Below, one piece after another: positions 25,592 through 35,148 of a stretch of DNA of 64,000 bases; the first letter of the stretch is position 1, and each line of letters opens with the position of its first letter. The DNA lies in assembly GCF_011305535.1 (NCBI RefSeq), contig NZ_CP049905.1:1622001-1686000 (forward strand), given 5' to 3'. A program made the translations under genes and the position numbers. Source of the DNA: Diaphorobacter sp. HDW4B. GTDB taxonomy: Bacteria > Pseudomonadota > Gammaproteobacteria > Burkholderiales > Burkholderiaceae_C. Below the pieces are notes generated by a model. That model saw only the letters and a program-made list of their open reading frames with translations, was not told where the DNA came from and made no database searches.

Positions 25592-27308
25592 CGCTCTGGT
25601 CCTGTGTCACGCGCGCCAGCTCATCCAGGCTGGTCGCACCGGCCAGCACCTTGCGCAGACCATCTTCGTGCAGGCTGAGCATGCCGTCATGCGCGGCGAT
25701 GGTGTTGATTTCCACGGCGTCCTTGCCCTGCAGAATGGCCGAGCGGATCTTTTCGTCGAGCACCAGCAGTTCGTGGATACCGGTACGGCCACGGAAACCC
25801 GTCTGGCGGCACTGATTGCAACCCACGGACTTGTAGACCGGCGTGCCCAGCTCGCAGAAACGCGACAGGCCCGAGGTTTTCCATTCAGACTCGGACGGCA
25901 CGTAAGGTGCCTTGCAGTCCTTGCACAGAGTACGCACCAGACGCTGGGCCAGAATGCCGTTCACCGACGAGGTGATCAGATAGCCTTCGACGCCCATGTC
26001 CTTCAAACGGATGATCGCGCCGGCGGCCGTGTTCGTGTGCAGCGTGGAGAGCACCAAGTGACCGGTCAGCGCGGACTGCACGGCGATCTGCGCGGTTTCA
26101 CCGTCGCGCATTTCACCGATCATGATGATGTCCGGGTCCTGACGCAGAATCGAGCGCAGCGCGTTCGCGAAGGTCAGATTGATCTGCGAATGCACTTGAA
26201 TCTGGTTGATGCCTTCGAGCTGATATTCCACCGGATCTTCGACGGTGATGATCTTCTGCGTGTCGGAATCGAGCTTGGCCAGCGCCGCGTACAGCGTGGT
26301 CGTCTTGCCCGAACCGGTAGGACCCGTGACCAGCAGAATGCCGTGCGGACGTGCCAACAGGCTGTTGAATTTCTCCAGCGTGTCCGCGGCAAAGCCCATG
26401 TCGACCAGACTGAAGCGAACGCTCGCTCTGTCCAGAACCCGCATCACGATGCTTTCGCCGTGCACGGTCGGCACGGTGGAGACACGCAGATCGAGCTCAC
26501 GGCCCTTCACGCGGGTCTTGATGCGACCATCCTGCGGCAGACGACGCTCGGCGATGTCCAGATGCGCGAGCAACTTGACGCGCGAACCAACCGCAGCGCT
26601 GTGCTTGGGCGGAACAATCTCGGAGCCATGGATCACACCGTCGACGCGGTAACGCACGTGCATGCCGTCGTCGAAAGGCTCCAGGTGAATGTCGGATGCG
26701 CGCATGTCGATCACGCGGCCGACAATCGCATTGACCAGTCGAATCACCGGCGCCTCGCTCGCGAGGTCCTTCAAGTGTTCGACGAAATCGCCTGCGTCAC
26801 CATCCAGATCTTCCAGGCCGCCTTCGACTTCCTGAGCGGGTTGCGCCAAGGCACGCTCGATGTCGGACACATTGGCGATGAACGGACGCACCTCCAGCCC
26901 GGACACCATGCGCAGCGCGCGGAGCACGAAGTCGTCCTGCGGCACCGCCATGGCCACATCCAGACGGCCTTCTTCGACACGCAGCGGCAAGACGTTGTGG
27001 CTGATGAGGAAGTCGGGCAGGACGCCCTCCACCTCGGGCATCAGCGTGGGAAATTCCTCGGCCGTGACGAACGGCACATTCAGTTGTTTGGACAGTGCCT
27101 GACTGATGTCCAGCTCTGAAACCACACCCAACTGCACCAGCACCTTGCCCAGCATGCCGCCCATCTCGTGCTGCGCATTGAGCGCACGATCCAGATCGCG
27201 GTGATTGATCTTGCCCGACTGCAGCAGTATTTCGCCCAGACGCGGGCGCGCAGGCTGATGCGTCTCGGCGAGTGTGGGTTCTGCGGTTTCGACTGGATGT
27301 GTCATCAT
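25584..27308 (-). CDS. gspE: T2SS assembly ATPase GspE
   Basis: A 574-aa hexameric ATPase. It has an N1E MshEN-type domain (LGEILLQSGKINHRDLDRAL), N2E, and a C-terminal RecA-like domain: Walker A GPTGSGKTT near residue 330, Asp box HGESIVMRVLD, Walker B-type DPDIIMIGEMRD, His box LTGHLVLSTLHTN. The zinc-binding tetracysteine module CKDC...CNQC lies between about 460 and 500. It powers pseudopilus assembly from the cytoplasmic face. It is the first gene of the gsp operon. Two tandem ATGs at 27308 and 27305 are preferred, after an upstream GAGGAA. The 114 bases to the divergent GH-like gene must hold promoters for both; I see no convincing -35/-10 pair. Confidence 0.95.
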   Translation of the reverse strand: MMTHPVETAEPTLAETHQPARPRLGEILLQSGKINHRDLDRALNAQHEMGGMLGKVLVQLGVVSELDISQALSKQLNVPFVTAEEFPTLMPEVEGVLPDFLISHNVLPLRVEEGRLDVAMAVPQDDFVLRALRMVSGLEVRPFIANVSDIERALAQPAQEVEGGLEDLDGDAGDFVEHLKDLASEAPVIRLVNAIVGRVIDMRASDIHLEPFDDGMHVRYRVDGVIHGSEIVPPKHSAAVGSRVKLLAHLDIAERRLPQDGRIKTRVKGRELDLRVSTVPTVHGESIVMRVLDRASVRFSLVDMGFAADTLEKFNSLLARPHGILLVTGPTGSGKTTTLYAALAKLDSDTQKIITVEDPVEYQLEGINQIQVHSQINLTFANALRSILRQDPDIIMIGEMRDGETAQIAVQSALTGHLVLSTLHTNTAAGAIIRLKDMGVEGYLITSSVNGILAQRLVRTLCKDCKAPYVPSESEWKTSGLSRFCELGTPVYKSVGCNQCRQTGFRGRTGIHELLVLDEKIRSAILQGKDAVEINTIAAHDGMLSLHEDGLRKVLAGATSLDELARVTQDQSDA

Positions 27309-27422
27309 AGAAAGTTGCTTATTCCTCGCTGGACGGTCGCCAACCGACCCCTCCAGCGGCATAACCCGCCATCATACCGGCCAAGCCTATGGCCGACCTA
27401 GCTAGATTCGCCTCAGGAAGTC

Positions 27423-29282
27423 ATGCCGCTCGCACTGTTACGCAAATACAAAAAAAGGGGAAATTGGGGAGCATGGGCCACAGCGCTGGTTCTTTTTGTC
27501 GGTACAGCACAGGCGCAAATTGCGCCGGATGGCCTGCAACCGCGAGCGCCGCTGTATGTCACGCCGATGATTTCCGGGATTCTGCTGTGCAACGCCGGAA
27601 ACGGTAACACCGAGCTAAAGACTCTGGAGCAAATACAGGATTGGTGCGTCAAAAACAACGCCGCCGATGATTTGGCAGCCAAAGACCTGCTCGACAAGCT
27701 GGAACCCGGCGGCGCGGACGGCAAGGTGCAACTGGGTTACACCCTGCTGGTGCCGCTGCTGGAGCTGTTTGAACAGCGCGATGGACGCTGGGAACTCAGT
27801 CCTGCCAAGGCAAAGCGATATCTGGATGTCATCACGGCCATCAAGCGCCCGGTGGTCGTCTATCTGATGGGTGACCATTACGACAGCAGTTCCCCGCTTT
27901 CAAAGGAGCTCGCCCAAGACCCGCGCAATCTGCTGGCCTACGCCACGGGGCCTGTGCCCCCCACCCGGTACTACAGTCACGGCGTCATTCCATTCACGTT
28001 GCGTACTGACGAAAGCATTCCTGTCAATCGCTACCGTTTTGACGCGCTGCGCCATATGACCCGGCAGATCAGCGCGCTGGATGAATCCGTGCGCTCCCGG
28101 ATTGTTGCTGTCACGCTGGCCGGGGAATTGCATCAGCTCTACCCCGATTTCGAGAACGGCGTGGGGGAGTACGAGAACATCCAGGTCACGGACTACAGCC
28201 CCGAATCACAGAACGAATTCAGAGTCTGGCTTCAAAAGAAATATGGAACGTTGGACAGACTGAATCAGAAACTGGGTTTCCAGTTTTCCAGCGTGTCGGA
28301 TATCACGGCACCATCGCTGGACATCCGCAAGACACCGCTCCAGTCGTTCTCTCAACACTACGACGCGTTTGCTGGTGGAACACTGCCGATCTTTGGCTGG
28401 ATCTGGGATCCCAAGCAGAAGATCCAGCAACTGTCGCTGTACATCGATGGCAAGTTCCACAGCCAGATCACACGAGGACTCGGACGAATGGACGTGTACC
28501 GCGCCAAAGAGGAAGTGACCTCGCCCAACACCGGATTTCGCAGCAACGTGCAGTTTCGTGACATGCCTGCTGGCAAACATGTCGCCCAAATCATCGCCAC
28601 CTCTGCCCAGAAAGACTACTTGCTCGGTGAGCGGGAGTTCGTCATCGTGCCGCGCGACCAGTCATCCACGGCCAATGTTCCGCCCCCCAAGCGCCGCGAA
28701 GGTTTGCCCGAGGCCAACCAGCTTGAGCAGCTCCAATACTGGCTCGACATGCCCAAGCCGCTTCAGGATGTGTACTACAACCCGCTGGCTCGCGAATGGA
28801 ATGAATTCCGCGCAACGCAGGTCAACGGGATGCTCAACCACTTCTACCGAATCGCACGGACCGAGGGCATTCCCGCCAGGCTGCTGTTCTCGCACCAGAT
28901 CGTTCCGGAAAGCAATGGCACATGGAATCCGGTGCTGTTCGCATCGGATGCCTCCGTGTCCAACGTCACCCCCTGGCGCAATGGCATCAACCAATATGGG
29001 CACAGCCCGTTCGCTTTTGAGTATCTGAAGAACAAGCACATCCGCGACTACGGAGTGCCCGAGTTCAATCCGCTGATGGGAAAAACGCCGCAACTGGCAC
29101 GGCAGACGTTTGTTCAGCACTACCAGGCTGGCGCGCGCTTTGTGAGCCCGTTCTATCTCTCCGTGGTGCCCGCTCGCCTGCGTGCGCCCGACGACAAGCG
29201 ACATTTCGACATCGCGCCGGACAACACCCGAGACGGAGCCAATGCGCTCTACTCCGCTCTGGAGTGGTTTGTCCGCAAATGA
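27423..29282 (+). CDS. Secreted glycoside-hydrolase-like protein (GH42-like TIM barrel)
   Basis: A 619-aa protein with an N-terminal signal peptide (WATALVLFVGTAQAQ). The middle part holds VTLAGELHQLYPDFENGVG and, after a spacer, FRVWLQKKYGTLDRLNQKLG. The latter matches the F-x-x-WL-x-x-KYGTL-x-x-LN-x-x-G signature that follows the acid/base region in GH42 beta-galactosidases and related GH-A enzymes. The Glu of AGE is a candidate acid/base. A beta-sandwich-like insert (IQQLSLYIDGKFHSQITRG) and a second barrel-like half with RLLFSHQIVPE follow. A clean AGGAAG Shine-Dalgarno precedes the ATG at 27423. It lies head-to-head with the T2SS operon, so it might be a T2SS substrate that trims a surface or external glycan. 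Substrate unknown; the family call is from motifs only. Confidence 0.62.
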   Translation: MPLALLRKYKKRGNWGAWATALVLFVGTAQAQIAPDGLQPRAPLYVTPMISGILLCNAGNGNTELKTLEQIQDWCVKNNAADDLAAKDLLDKLEPGGADGKVQLGYTLLVPLLELFEQRDGRWELSPAKAKRYLDVITAIKRPVVVYLMGDHYDSSSPLSKELAQDPRNLLAYATGPVPPTRYYSHGVIPFTLRTDESIPVNRYRFDALRHMTRQISALDESVRSRIVAVTLAGELHQLYPDFENGVGEYENIQVTDYSPESQNEFRVWLQKKYGTLDRLNQKLGFQFSSVSDITAPSLDIRKTPLQSFSQHYDAFAGGTLPIFGWIWDPKQKIQQLSLYIDGKFHSQITRGLGRMDVYRAKEEVTSPNTGFRSNVQFRDMPAGKHVAQIIATSAQKDYLLGEREFVIVPRDQSSTANVPPPKRREGLPEANQLEQLQYWLDMPKPLQDVYYNPLAREWNEFRATQVNGMLNHFYRIARTEGIPARLLFSHQIVPESNGTWNPVLFASDASVSNVTPWRNGINQYGHSPFAFEYLKNKHIRDYGVPEFNPLMGKTPQLARQTFVQHYQAGARFVSPFYLSVVPARLRAPDDKRHFDIAPDNTRDGANALYSALEWFVRK

Positions 29283-29288
29283 TGCCGA

Positions 29289-29834
29289 TCAGGCAAACAC
29301 TTCCGCGTTCTTGAATGCCACGCCCTGCGCATCCTTGGCCGACAGGCTGGGGGTGCCGTCAAAGTGCCAGTCCACGGCGATGTCCGGGTCGCTCCACGCA
29401 ATGCAGCGCTCGTGCGCCGGGGCGTAGTAGTCGGTCGTCTTGTAGAGGAAATCGGCCGATTCGCTCAACACCACAAAGCCGTGCGCGAATCCCGGCGGAA
29501 CCCACAACTGGTGCTGGTTTTCTTCGGTGAGCTCGGCACCCACCCATTGGCCGAATGTGGGCGAGCTTTTGCGGATGTCCACCGCCACATCGAACACGCT
29601 GCCGCGCACCACGCGCACCAGCTTGCCCTGCGGCTGTTGAATCTGGTAGTGCAGACCACGCAGCACGCCCTTGCTGCTGCGGCTGTGGTTGTCCTGCACG
29701 AAATCGTGCTTCGTGCCAGTGGCTTCGTTGAAGGCTTGCTGGTTGAAGCTCTCGAAAAAGAAGCCGCGCGCGTCGCCGAACACCTTGGGCTCGATCAGCA
29801 CGACCTCGGGGATGGCCAGACGGGTTGCTTTCAT
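29289..29834 (-). CDS. rmlC: dTDP-4-dehydrorhamnose 3,5-epimerase
   Basis: A 181-aa cupin enzyme, third step of dTDP-L-rhamnose synthesis. It shows EPKVFGDARGFFFESFNQQAF, FVQDNHSRSSKGVLRGLHYQ (catalytic His in GLHYQ), GSVFDVAVDIRKSSPTFGQWVG and LWVPPGFAHGFVVLSE with the second conserved His. TTDYYAPAHERCIAWSDPDI closes the active site. The start at 29834 gives the family length. It is last in the rmlBDAC order, but a 102-base dispersed repeat separates it from rmlA. It is convergent with the GH-like gene, with six bases between the stops. Confidence 0.96.
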   Translation of the reverse strand: MKATRLAIPEVVLIEPKVFGDARGFFFESFNQQAFNEATGTKHDFVQDNHSRSSKGVLRGLHYQIQQPQGKLVRVVRGSVFDVAVDIRKSSPTFGQWVGAELTEENQHQLWVPPGFAHGFVVLSESADFLYKTTDYYAPAHERCIAWSDPDIAVDWHFDGTPSLSAKDAQGVAFKNAEVFA

Positions 29835-29896
29835 AACATCCAACAATTCAAAACAGTTCGCACTCCAACAAACTCATCGCAGTGCATCCAATTCCT

Positions 29897-29998
29897 AAGG
29901 CCGCGGAGCAGGCCATGCCAGCAGACGCCGAGCAAGAGCCGCCTCGCGGCGAAGGCGTCGTCCCCCTGGGGGGAAGGCGCGCAGCGACTCAGGGGGGA
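29897..29998 (-). repeat. Dispersed intergenic repeat, copy 2, between rmlA and rmlC
   Basis: About 102 bases almost identical to copy 1. It begins directly at the rmlA stop codon (29999-30001) with the CCCCCTGAGTCGC end and finishes with GCTCCGCGGCCTTA. It interrupts the rml operon just before rmlC. Compared with copy 1, the C-run hairpin is shortened (CCCCCAGGGGG-like). Confidence 0.87.
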
Positions 29999-30898
29999 TC
30001 AATAGATCTTGTCGCGCAAAACGCGCATCAAATATTGGCCGTAGCCGCTTTTCGTCAATGGCTTTGCCAGACGCTCCAGTTGCTCTGCATCGATCCACTT
30101 GTGACGCCATGCCAGCTCTTCCGGGCAAGCGATCTTCAGGCCTTGGCGATGCTCCAGCGTCGAGATGAACTGACCCGCTTCGAGCAGGCTTTCATGTGTG
30201 CCGGTATCGAGCCACGCATAGCCGCGACCCATGATTTCCACATGGAGCTGGCCTTTTTCCAGATACAGGCGGTTCAGGTCGGTGATTTCCAGCTCGCCGC
30301 GTGGCGAGGGCTTGAGGCTCTTGGCCAGTTCGACGACTTGCGCGTCGTAGAAATACAGGCCAGTGACCGCGTAGTTCGACTTCGGCTTGGCAGGCTTTTC
30401 TTCGATGGAGAGCACCTTGCCGGTCTGGTCGAACTCGGCCACGCCGTAGCGCTCGGGATCCTGCACGTGATAGGCGAACACGCTGGCACCATCTTGGCGT
30501 TCGCGGGCACTGCCCAGCAGTTCTTGAAAATCGTGGCCGTAGAAGATGTTGTCGCCGAGCACCAGCGCGCTCGGGCTGCCGTCCAGGAACTTCTCGCCGA
30601 TCAGGAAGGCCTGCGCCAATCCGTCCGGGCTGGGCTGCACTTCGTAGGTCAGGCGGATGCCCCACTGGCTGCCATCGCCGAGCAGTTGCTCGAAGCGCGG
30701 CGTGTCCTGCGGCGTGCTGATGATCAGGATGTCGCGAATGCCCGCAAGCATCAGCGTGCTCAGCGGGTAATAGATCATGGGCTTGTCATAGACCGGCAGC
30801 AGTTGCTTGCTGATGGCCAGCGTCGCCGGATGCAGGCGCGTGCCCGAGCCGCCCGCGAGAATGATGCCCTTGCGTTGGGATGTGTTCGTGGATGTCAT
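29999..30898 (-). CDS. rmlA: Glucose-1-phosphate thymidylyltransferase
   Basis: A 299-aa nucleotidyltransferase catalysing the first step, dTTP + Glc-1-P to dTDP-glucose. It has the pyrophosphorylase signature [22 protein letters not shown], the [15 protein letters not shown] block, [11 protein letters not shown] (metal site), [12 protein letters not shown] and VTGLYFYD, all at normal spacing. Feedback inhibition by dTDP-rhamnose is known in the family. It lies 25 bases after rmlD and is followed directly by a dispersed repeat. Confidence 0.97.
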   Translation of the reverse strand: MTSTNTSQRKGIILAGGSGTRLHPATLAISKQLLPVYDKPMIYYPLSTLMLAGIRDILIISTPQDTPRFEQLLGDGSQWGIRLTYEVQPSPDGLAQAFLIGEKFLDGSPSALVLGDNIFYGHDFQELLGSARERQDGASVFAYHVQDPERYGVAEFDQTGKVLSIEEKPAKPKSNYAVTGLYFYDAQVVELAKSLKPSPRGELEITDLNRLYLEKGQLHVEIMGRGYAWLDTGTHESLLEAGQFISTLEHRQGLKIACPEELAWRHKWIDAEQLERLAKPLTKSGYGQYLMRVLRDKIY

Positions 30899-30923
30899 GT
30901 TGTTCTCTTTGTCAGCAGACTAT

Positions 30924-31817
30924 TCAAAGAATCTCTGTGAGCATGCGCTGCACGCCATGCTGCCAGTGCGGCAAGGTCAGTCCAAAGGTGCTTTGCAGCT
31001 TCGCCGTGTTCAGACGTGAGTTGTTGGGGCGCTTGGCCGGCGTGGGGAAGGCTGATGTCGGCACCGGCGCGATGTCAGTGGCCTTGATCTGCAGTTCGGG
31101 CTTGATCTTCTGCGCTTGCTCGATGACGAACTTCGCATAGTCGAACCACGTGGTCACGCCGCCCGCCACGCAGTGGTAGAGACCGCCGTCCTCAGGCTTG
31201 TTCGCCAGATGGCGGATCGCATGTGCGGTCACATCGGCCAGCAGATCGGCACCTGTCGGCGCGCCGAACTGGTCGTTGATCACGGTAAGGCGATCGCGCT
31301 CTTGCGCAAGGCGCAGCATGGTCTTGGCGAAGTTGCCGCCGCGCGCTGCATACACCCAGCTCGTGCGCAGAATGATGTGCTTTGCGCCGCTTGCGCGAAT
31401 CAGTTCCTCGCCTTCGAGCTTGGTGCTGCCGTAGACGGACAGCGGGCCGGTGGCATCGGTTTCCGCCCAGGGCTTGTCGCCCGAACCGTCAAAGACGTAG
31501 TCGGTGCTGTAGTGCACCAGCAAGGCCTTCAGCTTGGCCGCTTCCTGTGCGATCAGGCCCGGTGTGGTGGCGTTGAGCTTGCGCGCGAAATCGGGCTCGC
31601 TTTCGGCCTTGTCCACAGCAGTGTGGGCAGCGGCATTCACGATCACGTCCGGTGCCAACGCACGCACGGTGGCGGCGACGCCTTCGGGATTGGAGAAGTC
31701 ACCGCAATGCTCGGTGCTGTCGAAATCCAGCGCCGTGACCTGTCCAAGAACGCTCAGGCTGCGCTGCAGTTCCCAGCCGACCTGGCCGCCCTTGCCCAGC
31801 AGAAGAATCTTCTTCAT
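30924..31817 (-). CDS. rmlD: dTDP-4-dehydrorhamnose reductase
   Basis: A 297-aa SDR-type reductase, final step to dTDP-L-rhamnose using NAD(P)H. It has the N-terminal nucleotide motif [29 protein letters not shown], and STDYVFDG with the catalytic pattern Thr-Tyr-Lys (YGSTKLEGE). The start at 31817 overlaps the rmlB TGA (ATGA); the longer open frame lies inside rmlB and is rejected. Confidence 0.96.
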   Translation of the reverse strand: MKKILLLGKGGQVGWELQRSLSVLGQVTALDFDSTEHCGDFSNPEGVAATVRALAPDVIVNAAAHTAVDKAESEPDFARKLNATTPGLIAQEAAKLKALLVHYSTDYVFDGSGDKPWAETDATGPLSVYGSTKLEGEELIRASGAKHIILRTSWVYAARGGNFAKTMLRLAQERDRLTVINDQFGAPTGADLLADVTAHAIRHLANKPEDGGLYHCVAGGVTTWFDYAKFVIEQAQKIKPELQIKATDIAPVPTSAFPTPAKRPNNSRLNTAKLQSTFGLTLPHWQHGVQRMLTEIL

Positions 31818-32893
31818 GCCGACGCCTTCTGCTCTTCTGGTGTGTACTGCTGCGAAATCCAGTCGCGGTACGCGCCAGTCTGCACGGCCGCCACCCAGTC
31901 GGCGTTTTCCAGATACCACTGCACGGTCTTGCGGATGCCGGTTTCGAAGGTTTCCGCTGGCTTCCAGCCCAGTTCGCGCTCCAGCTTGCGGGCATCGATG
32001 GCGTAGCGGCGATCATGGCCGGGGCGGTCCGTCACATAGGTGATCTGCTCGCGATAGGTCTTGCCGTCGGCGCGCGGGCGCAGTTCGTCGAGCAGGCCGC
32101 AGACGAGATTCACGATCTCGATGTTCGGCTTCTCGTTCCAGCCGCCGACGTTGTAGGTCTCGCCCAGCTTGCCGCCTTCGAGCACGCGGCGAATAGCGCT
32201 GCAGTGATCGCGCACATAGAGCCAGTCGCGGATCTGCATGCCGTCGCCATAGACCGGCAGCGGCTTGCCCGCGAGCGCGTTCACGATCATCAGCGGGATC
32301 AGCTTCTCGGGGAAATGGTAGGGGCCGTAGTTGTTGCTGCAGTTGGTCGTCAGCACCGGCATGCCGTAGGTGTGATGCCAGGCACGCACCAGGTGGTCGC
32401 TGGCCGCCTTGCTGGCCGAATACGGGCTGTTGGGCTCGAAGTTGTGGTCTTCGGTGAAGGCTGGATCAGTGGGCTTGAGTGAGCCATAGACCTCATCGGT
32501 CGACACATGCAGAAAGCGGAAGTCCTGCTTCTCGGCTTCAGGCAAGGCAGACCAATAGTGACGCACCGCCTCCAGCAGGCGGAAGGTGCCGACGATGTTG
32601 GTCTGGATGAAGTCTTCCGGGCCATGGATGGAACGGTCCACATGCGACTCGGCCGCGAAATTCACGACAGCGCGCGGCTTGTGCTCCTTGAGCAAGCGCT
32701 CGATCAGCGCCGCGTCCCCGATATCGCCTTGAACAAAGTGGTGGCGAGCATCCCCTTTGAGCGTCTGCAGGTTCTGCAGATTGCCTGCGTAGGTGAGCTT
32801 GTCGACGTTGACCACCGGCTCGTCATTGACGGCCAGCCAGTCCAGCACGAAGTTGGCGCCAATAAAGCCTGCGCCACCAGTAACCAGAATCAT
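31814..32893 (-). CDS. rmlB: dTDP-glucose 4,6-dehydratase
   Basis: A 359-aa extended SDR, second step of the pathway. It has [11 protein letters not shown] at the N-terminus, [13 protein letters not shown], the catalytic STDEVYGSL segment with Tyr-Lys ([12 protein letters not shown]), [18 protein letters not shown], and [12 protein letters not shown] near the end. It is the first gene of rmlB-D-A-C. A GATAAT -10-like element lies about 40 bases upstream. Confidence 0.97.
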   Translation of the reverse strand: MILVTGGAGFIGANFVLDWLAVNDEPVVNVDKLTYAGNLQNLQTLKGDARHHFVQGDIGDAALIERLLKEHKPRAVVNFAAESHVDRSIHGPEDFIQTNIVGTFRLLEAVRHYWSALPEAEKQDFRFLHVSTDEVYGSLKPTDPAFTEDHNFEPNSPYSASKAASDHLVRAWHHTYGMPVLTTNCSNNYGPYHFPEKLIPLMIVNALAGKPLPVYGDGMQIRDWLYVRDHCSAIRRVLEGGKLGETYNVGGWNEKPNIEIVNLVCGLLDELRPRADGKTYREQITYVTDRPGHDRRYAIDARKLERELGWKPAETFETGIRKTVQWYLENADWVAAVQTGAYRDWISQQYTPEEQKASA

Positions 32894-32931
32894 GGTGATA
32901 TGCCCGGATCGGGAAGTTGACTGAACCTGTG

Positions 32932-32940
32932 ATTATCCCA
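32932..32940 (-). promoter_or_regulatory. Candidate extended -10 element for rmlBDAC
   Basis: On the minus strand the sequence is TGGGATAAT, i.e. TGn followed by GATAAT, an extended -10 match with one deviation from TATAAT. It is 39-47 bases before the rmlB ATG. No good -35 box is visible at 17 bases, which is common for extended -10 promoters. Confidence 0.4.
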
Positions 32941-33044
32941 CCCCTTGTCTTACACAGGTTTACCGTCCAAAAGTCATAGACTTCCAGACTCCGGCCTGAT
33001 CGAAATCAATCTGATCGTCACAGCCGCAGAAAGGACGCCACACC

Positions 33045-33551
33045 ATGAGCAGCAAATCGTCACAGGCAAGCAAAGGCAAGAGTGCCATTCCCGAGCAGCT
33101 TCAGCAGTTGCCGCATCTCGCCAAGGAGTCAGCCGAGCAGATCTGGCTGGCCGGTCTGGGCGCGTTTTCGAAGGCGCAGCAGGAAGGCGGCAAGGTGTTC
33201 AACGTGCTCGTACAGGATGGGCTGGCGCTGCAAAAGCAGGCGCAGGCCATGGCGCAGGAGCAGTTTCAGGCCGCCAGCAGCCGCTTCGAGGACTTGACCA
33301 GCAAAGTGAGCGAGCGCGCCGCCGAGCCGCTGGACAAGCTGGAATCGCTGTTCGAGCAGCGCGTTGCCAAAGCGCTGCAGCGATTGGGCATTCCGAGCGC
33401 GCAGGATCTGCAGGCCCTGCAGGCGCAGATCGTCTTGTTGAGCCAAGAACTGGAGCAGACCCGCGCGCAACTGCGTCAGGAACAAGGACTTGCCGACGAC
33501 GAAGCGGCAACAACGCCAGCACGCAAGAGCACCCGCAAATCGGGGAGCTAG
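33045..33551 (+). CDS. Phasin family (polyhydroxyalkanoate granule-associated) protein
   Basis: A 168-aa mostly helical protein. LAKESAEQIWLAGLGAFSKA followed by QQEGGKVFNVLVQDG is the signature of the PhaI/PhaF phasin family. Residues 60-150 form a long amphipathic helix or coiled coil (LQALQAQIVLLSQELEQTRAQL), and a short basic Ala/Lys/Ser tail (TPARKSTRKSGS) resembles a trimmed PhaF histone-like tail. Phasins coat PHA granules in the cytoplasm. It is divergent from rmlB, with a 151-base shared region, and 124 bases upstream of a TetR regulator. Confidence 0.88.
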   Translation: MSSKSSQASKGKSAIPEQLQQLPHLAKESAEQIWLAGLGAFSKAQQEGGKVFNVLVQDGLALQKQAQAMAQEQFQAASSRFEDLTSKVSERAAEPLDKLESLFEQRVAKALQRLGIPSAQDLQALQAQIVLLSQELEQTRAQLRQEQGLADDEAATTPARKSTRKSGS

Positions 33552-33575
33552 AAATCCTACTCCCATCTGACAGTC

Positions 33576-33590
33576 ATCAATCTCATTGAT
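33576..33590. promoter_or_regulatory. 15-bp palindrome upstream of the TetR gene
   Basis: ATCAATctcATTGAT is a perfect 6-bp inverted repeat with a 3-base spacer between the phasin stop and the TetR start. Its size fits a TetR-family half-site arrangement, so it may be an autoregulatory operator. The evidence is symmetry and position only. Confidence 0.3.
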
Positions 33591-33675
33591 TACCCACTGT
33601 CCACACCCACTTTGCCGGGTTAGAGTCATCACTCAACCAGCCACAATAGTAAGCAAGAGGGGCAAGGAGACAGGC

Positions 33676-34359
33676 ATGGGGACCAAAAAGGCACCGCGCC
33701 GCACGGCTGAGCGCATTCTCGAGAGCAGTCTGGCGCTGTTCAACCGCTTTGGCGAGCCCGGCGTGTCCACCAATGCCATCTCGGTCGAGCTGAACATCAG
33801 CCCTGGCAATCTCTACTACCACTTTCCCGCCAAAGACGACCTGATCAACGCGCTGTTCGTGCAGTACGAGCAGGCGCTGCAACCGATTCTGCAGGCCTCG
33901 GACGGCGTCACCAATGTCGAGGACGCCTGGTTCTTCATCCACTCGGTGCTGGAGGTGAACTGGCAGTACCGCTTCATCTACCGCAATCTCAACGAACTGC
34001 TGTCACGCAATCGCCAGCTCGAAACCGGCGTGCGGCAGACGCTTGAAGACCTCACGCAAAGCCTGCTTCGCCTGCTGAACACCATGCAGAAGAACGCGGC
34101 GCTGAACGCTCCACCCGTTGGCTGGGATTCGGTCGCGCGCAGCATGGTTCTGCTGCTCGTTTTCTGGCTCAGCTACGAATATGCGCTCGACCCGCGCAAC
34201 GCGCTCGAAGAAGACAACGCCCAGAACGCTGCCATGCGCAACGCAGCGCATGTGCTGGGACTGCTCGCGCCCTACGCGGTGGCAGACCAGCAGGCGCATC
34301 TGCAGCGACTGATCGACGCCTATGCGTCGCAGGCCAAGACAGAAACTGCCGTCGCCTGA
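33676..34359 (+). CDS. TetR family transcriptional regulator
   Basis: A 227-aa regulator. The N-terminal helix-turn-helix region (about 10-56) reads RILESSLALFNRFGEPGVST, then ISVELNISPGNLYYHFPAKDDLI, the TetR signature. The ligand domain carries a TetR_C-type block (WQYRFIYRNLNELLSRNRQLE). The start at 33676 has an excellent AAGGAGA Shine-Dalgarno 6-7 bases upstream; the longer frame does not. It is beside a phasin gene, so control of PHA or fatty-acid metabolism is possible but not shown. It is convergent with coaX, with 15 bases between stops. Confidence 0.88.
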   Translation: MGTKKAPRRTAERILESSLALFNRFGEPGVSTNAISVELNISPGNLYYHFPAKDDLINALFVQYEQALQPILQASDGVTNVEDAWFFIHSVLEVNWQYRFIYRNLNELLSRNRQLETGVRQTLEDLTQSLLRLLNTMQKNAALNAPPVGWDSVARSMVLLLVFWLSYEYALDPRNALEEDNAQNAAMRNAAHVLGLLAPYAVADQQAHLQRLIDAYASQAKTETAVA

Positions 34360-34374
34360 CGCAGAATCACGAAT

Positions 34375-35148
34375 TCACAGCGCCACGGCGATGCGGCGCG
34401 CGGCAATTTCCAGCAGACCGTCGAAAATCAGTTGCTCGACCAGCTCGAACGGACGCGTCATGCTCGGCGCCATCTTCCAGCCCGCACCGCCCGTCATCAT
34501 GCAGGCGGGCTCCATGCCGCAATGCTCCTTGAGATGCTGGTACATTCGCTCGACCGCACCGGCAATCGCATAGGTGCCACCGCTGGTGAGCGCATCGCTC
34601 GTGTTCGACGGAAACGGACGCACCTCGCCCGTGGGCACATGCAGCCCAGCCGTGCCGGTTTCCAGCGCGCGCAGCATGATGCCGTGTCCCGGCAGAATCA
34701 ACCCGCCGAGGAACTTGCCGTCGGTGTCGATCGCCTCGACGGTCACCGCCGTGCCCACCATCACCAGCACCAGAGGACGCTCTGGCCCCTGCGCCAGCAA
34801 GCGATGGCGCGCACCGATCATCGCCACCCAGCGATCCGCCCCGAGCCGCGCAGGATGGTCGTATCCATTGACCAGACCGGCCTCCTCGTTGGACGGCACG
34901 ACCCACTGCGGCGACACGTCCCAGATCTCCATCTGCTCGGCCACGCGGCGCTTGACCGCGTCACCCGCCACCACGCAGCCCAGCATGCGCTCGGGCGCAG
35001 GCAGCGTCGCCCACGGCCCTTCGGCCAGTCGGTCTATGTGATCCAGAAATTCGGCACCATGGGCCAAAAGATGGGCACCAGGTTGGGGAGCATCGAACAA
35101 CGCCCATTTGAGACGGGTGTTGCCCACATCGATGGCCAGAAATGTCAT
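34375..35148 (-). CDS. coaX: Type III pantothenate kinase
   Basis: A 257-aa ASKHA-fold kinase, first step of CoA synthesis (pantothenate to 4'-phosphopantothenate). The phosphate-1 motif is [32 protein letters not shown] gives the conserved G-x-D-R block that binds pantothenate, and [15 protein letters not shown] is the phosphate-2 motif (usually GTA-T-D). [15 protein letters not shown] and [13 protein letters not shown] follow. Type III enzymes are not inhibited by CoA. Start at 35148 ATG. Confidence 0.95.
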   Translation of the reverse strand: MTFLAIDVGNTRLKWALFDAPQPGAHLLAHGAEFLDHIDRLAEGPWATLPAPERMLGCVVAGDAVKRRVAEQMEIWDVSPQWVVPSNEEAGLVNGYDHPARLGADRWVAMIGARHRLLAQGPERPLVLVMVGTAVTVEAIDTDGKFLGGLILPGHGIMLRALETGTAGLHVPTGEVRPFPSNTSDALTSGGTYAIAGAVERMYQHLKEHCGMEPACMMTGGAGWKMAPSMTRPFELVEQLIFDGLLEIAARRIAVAL

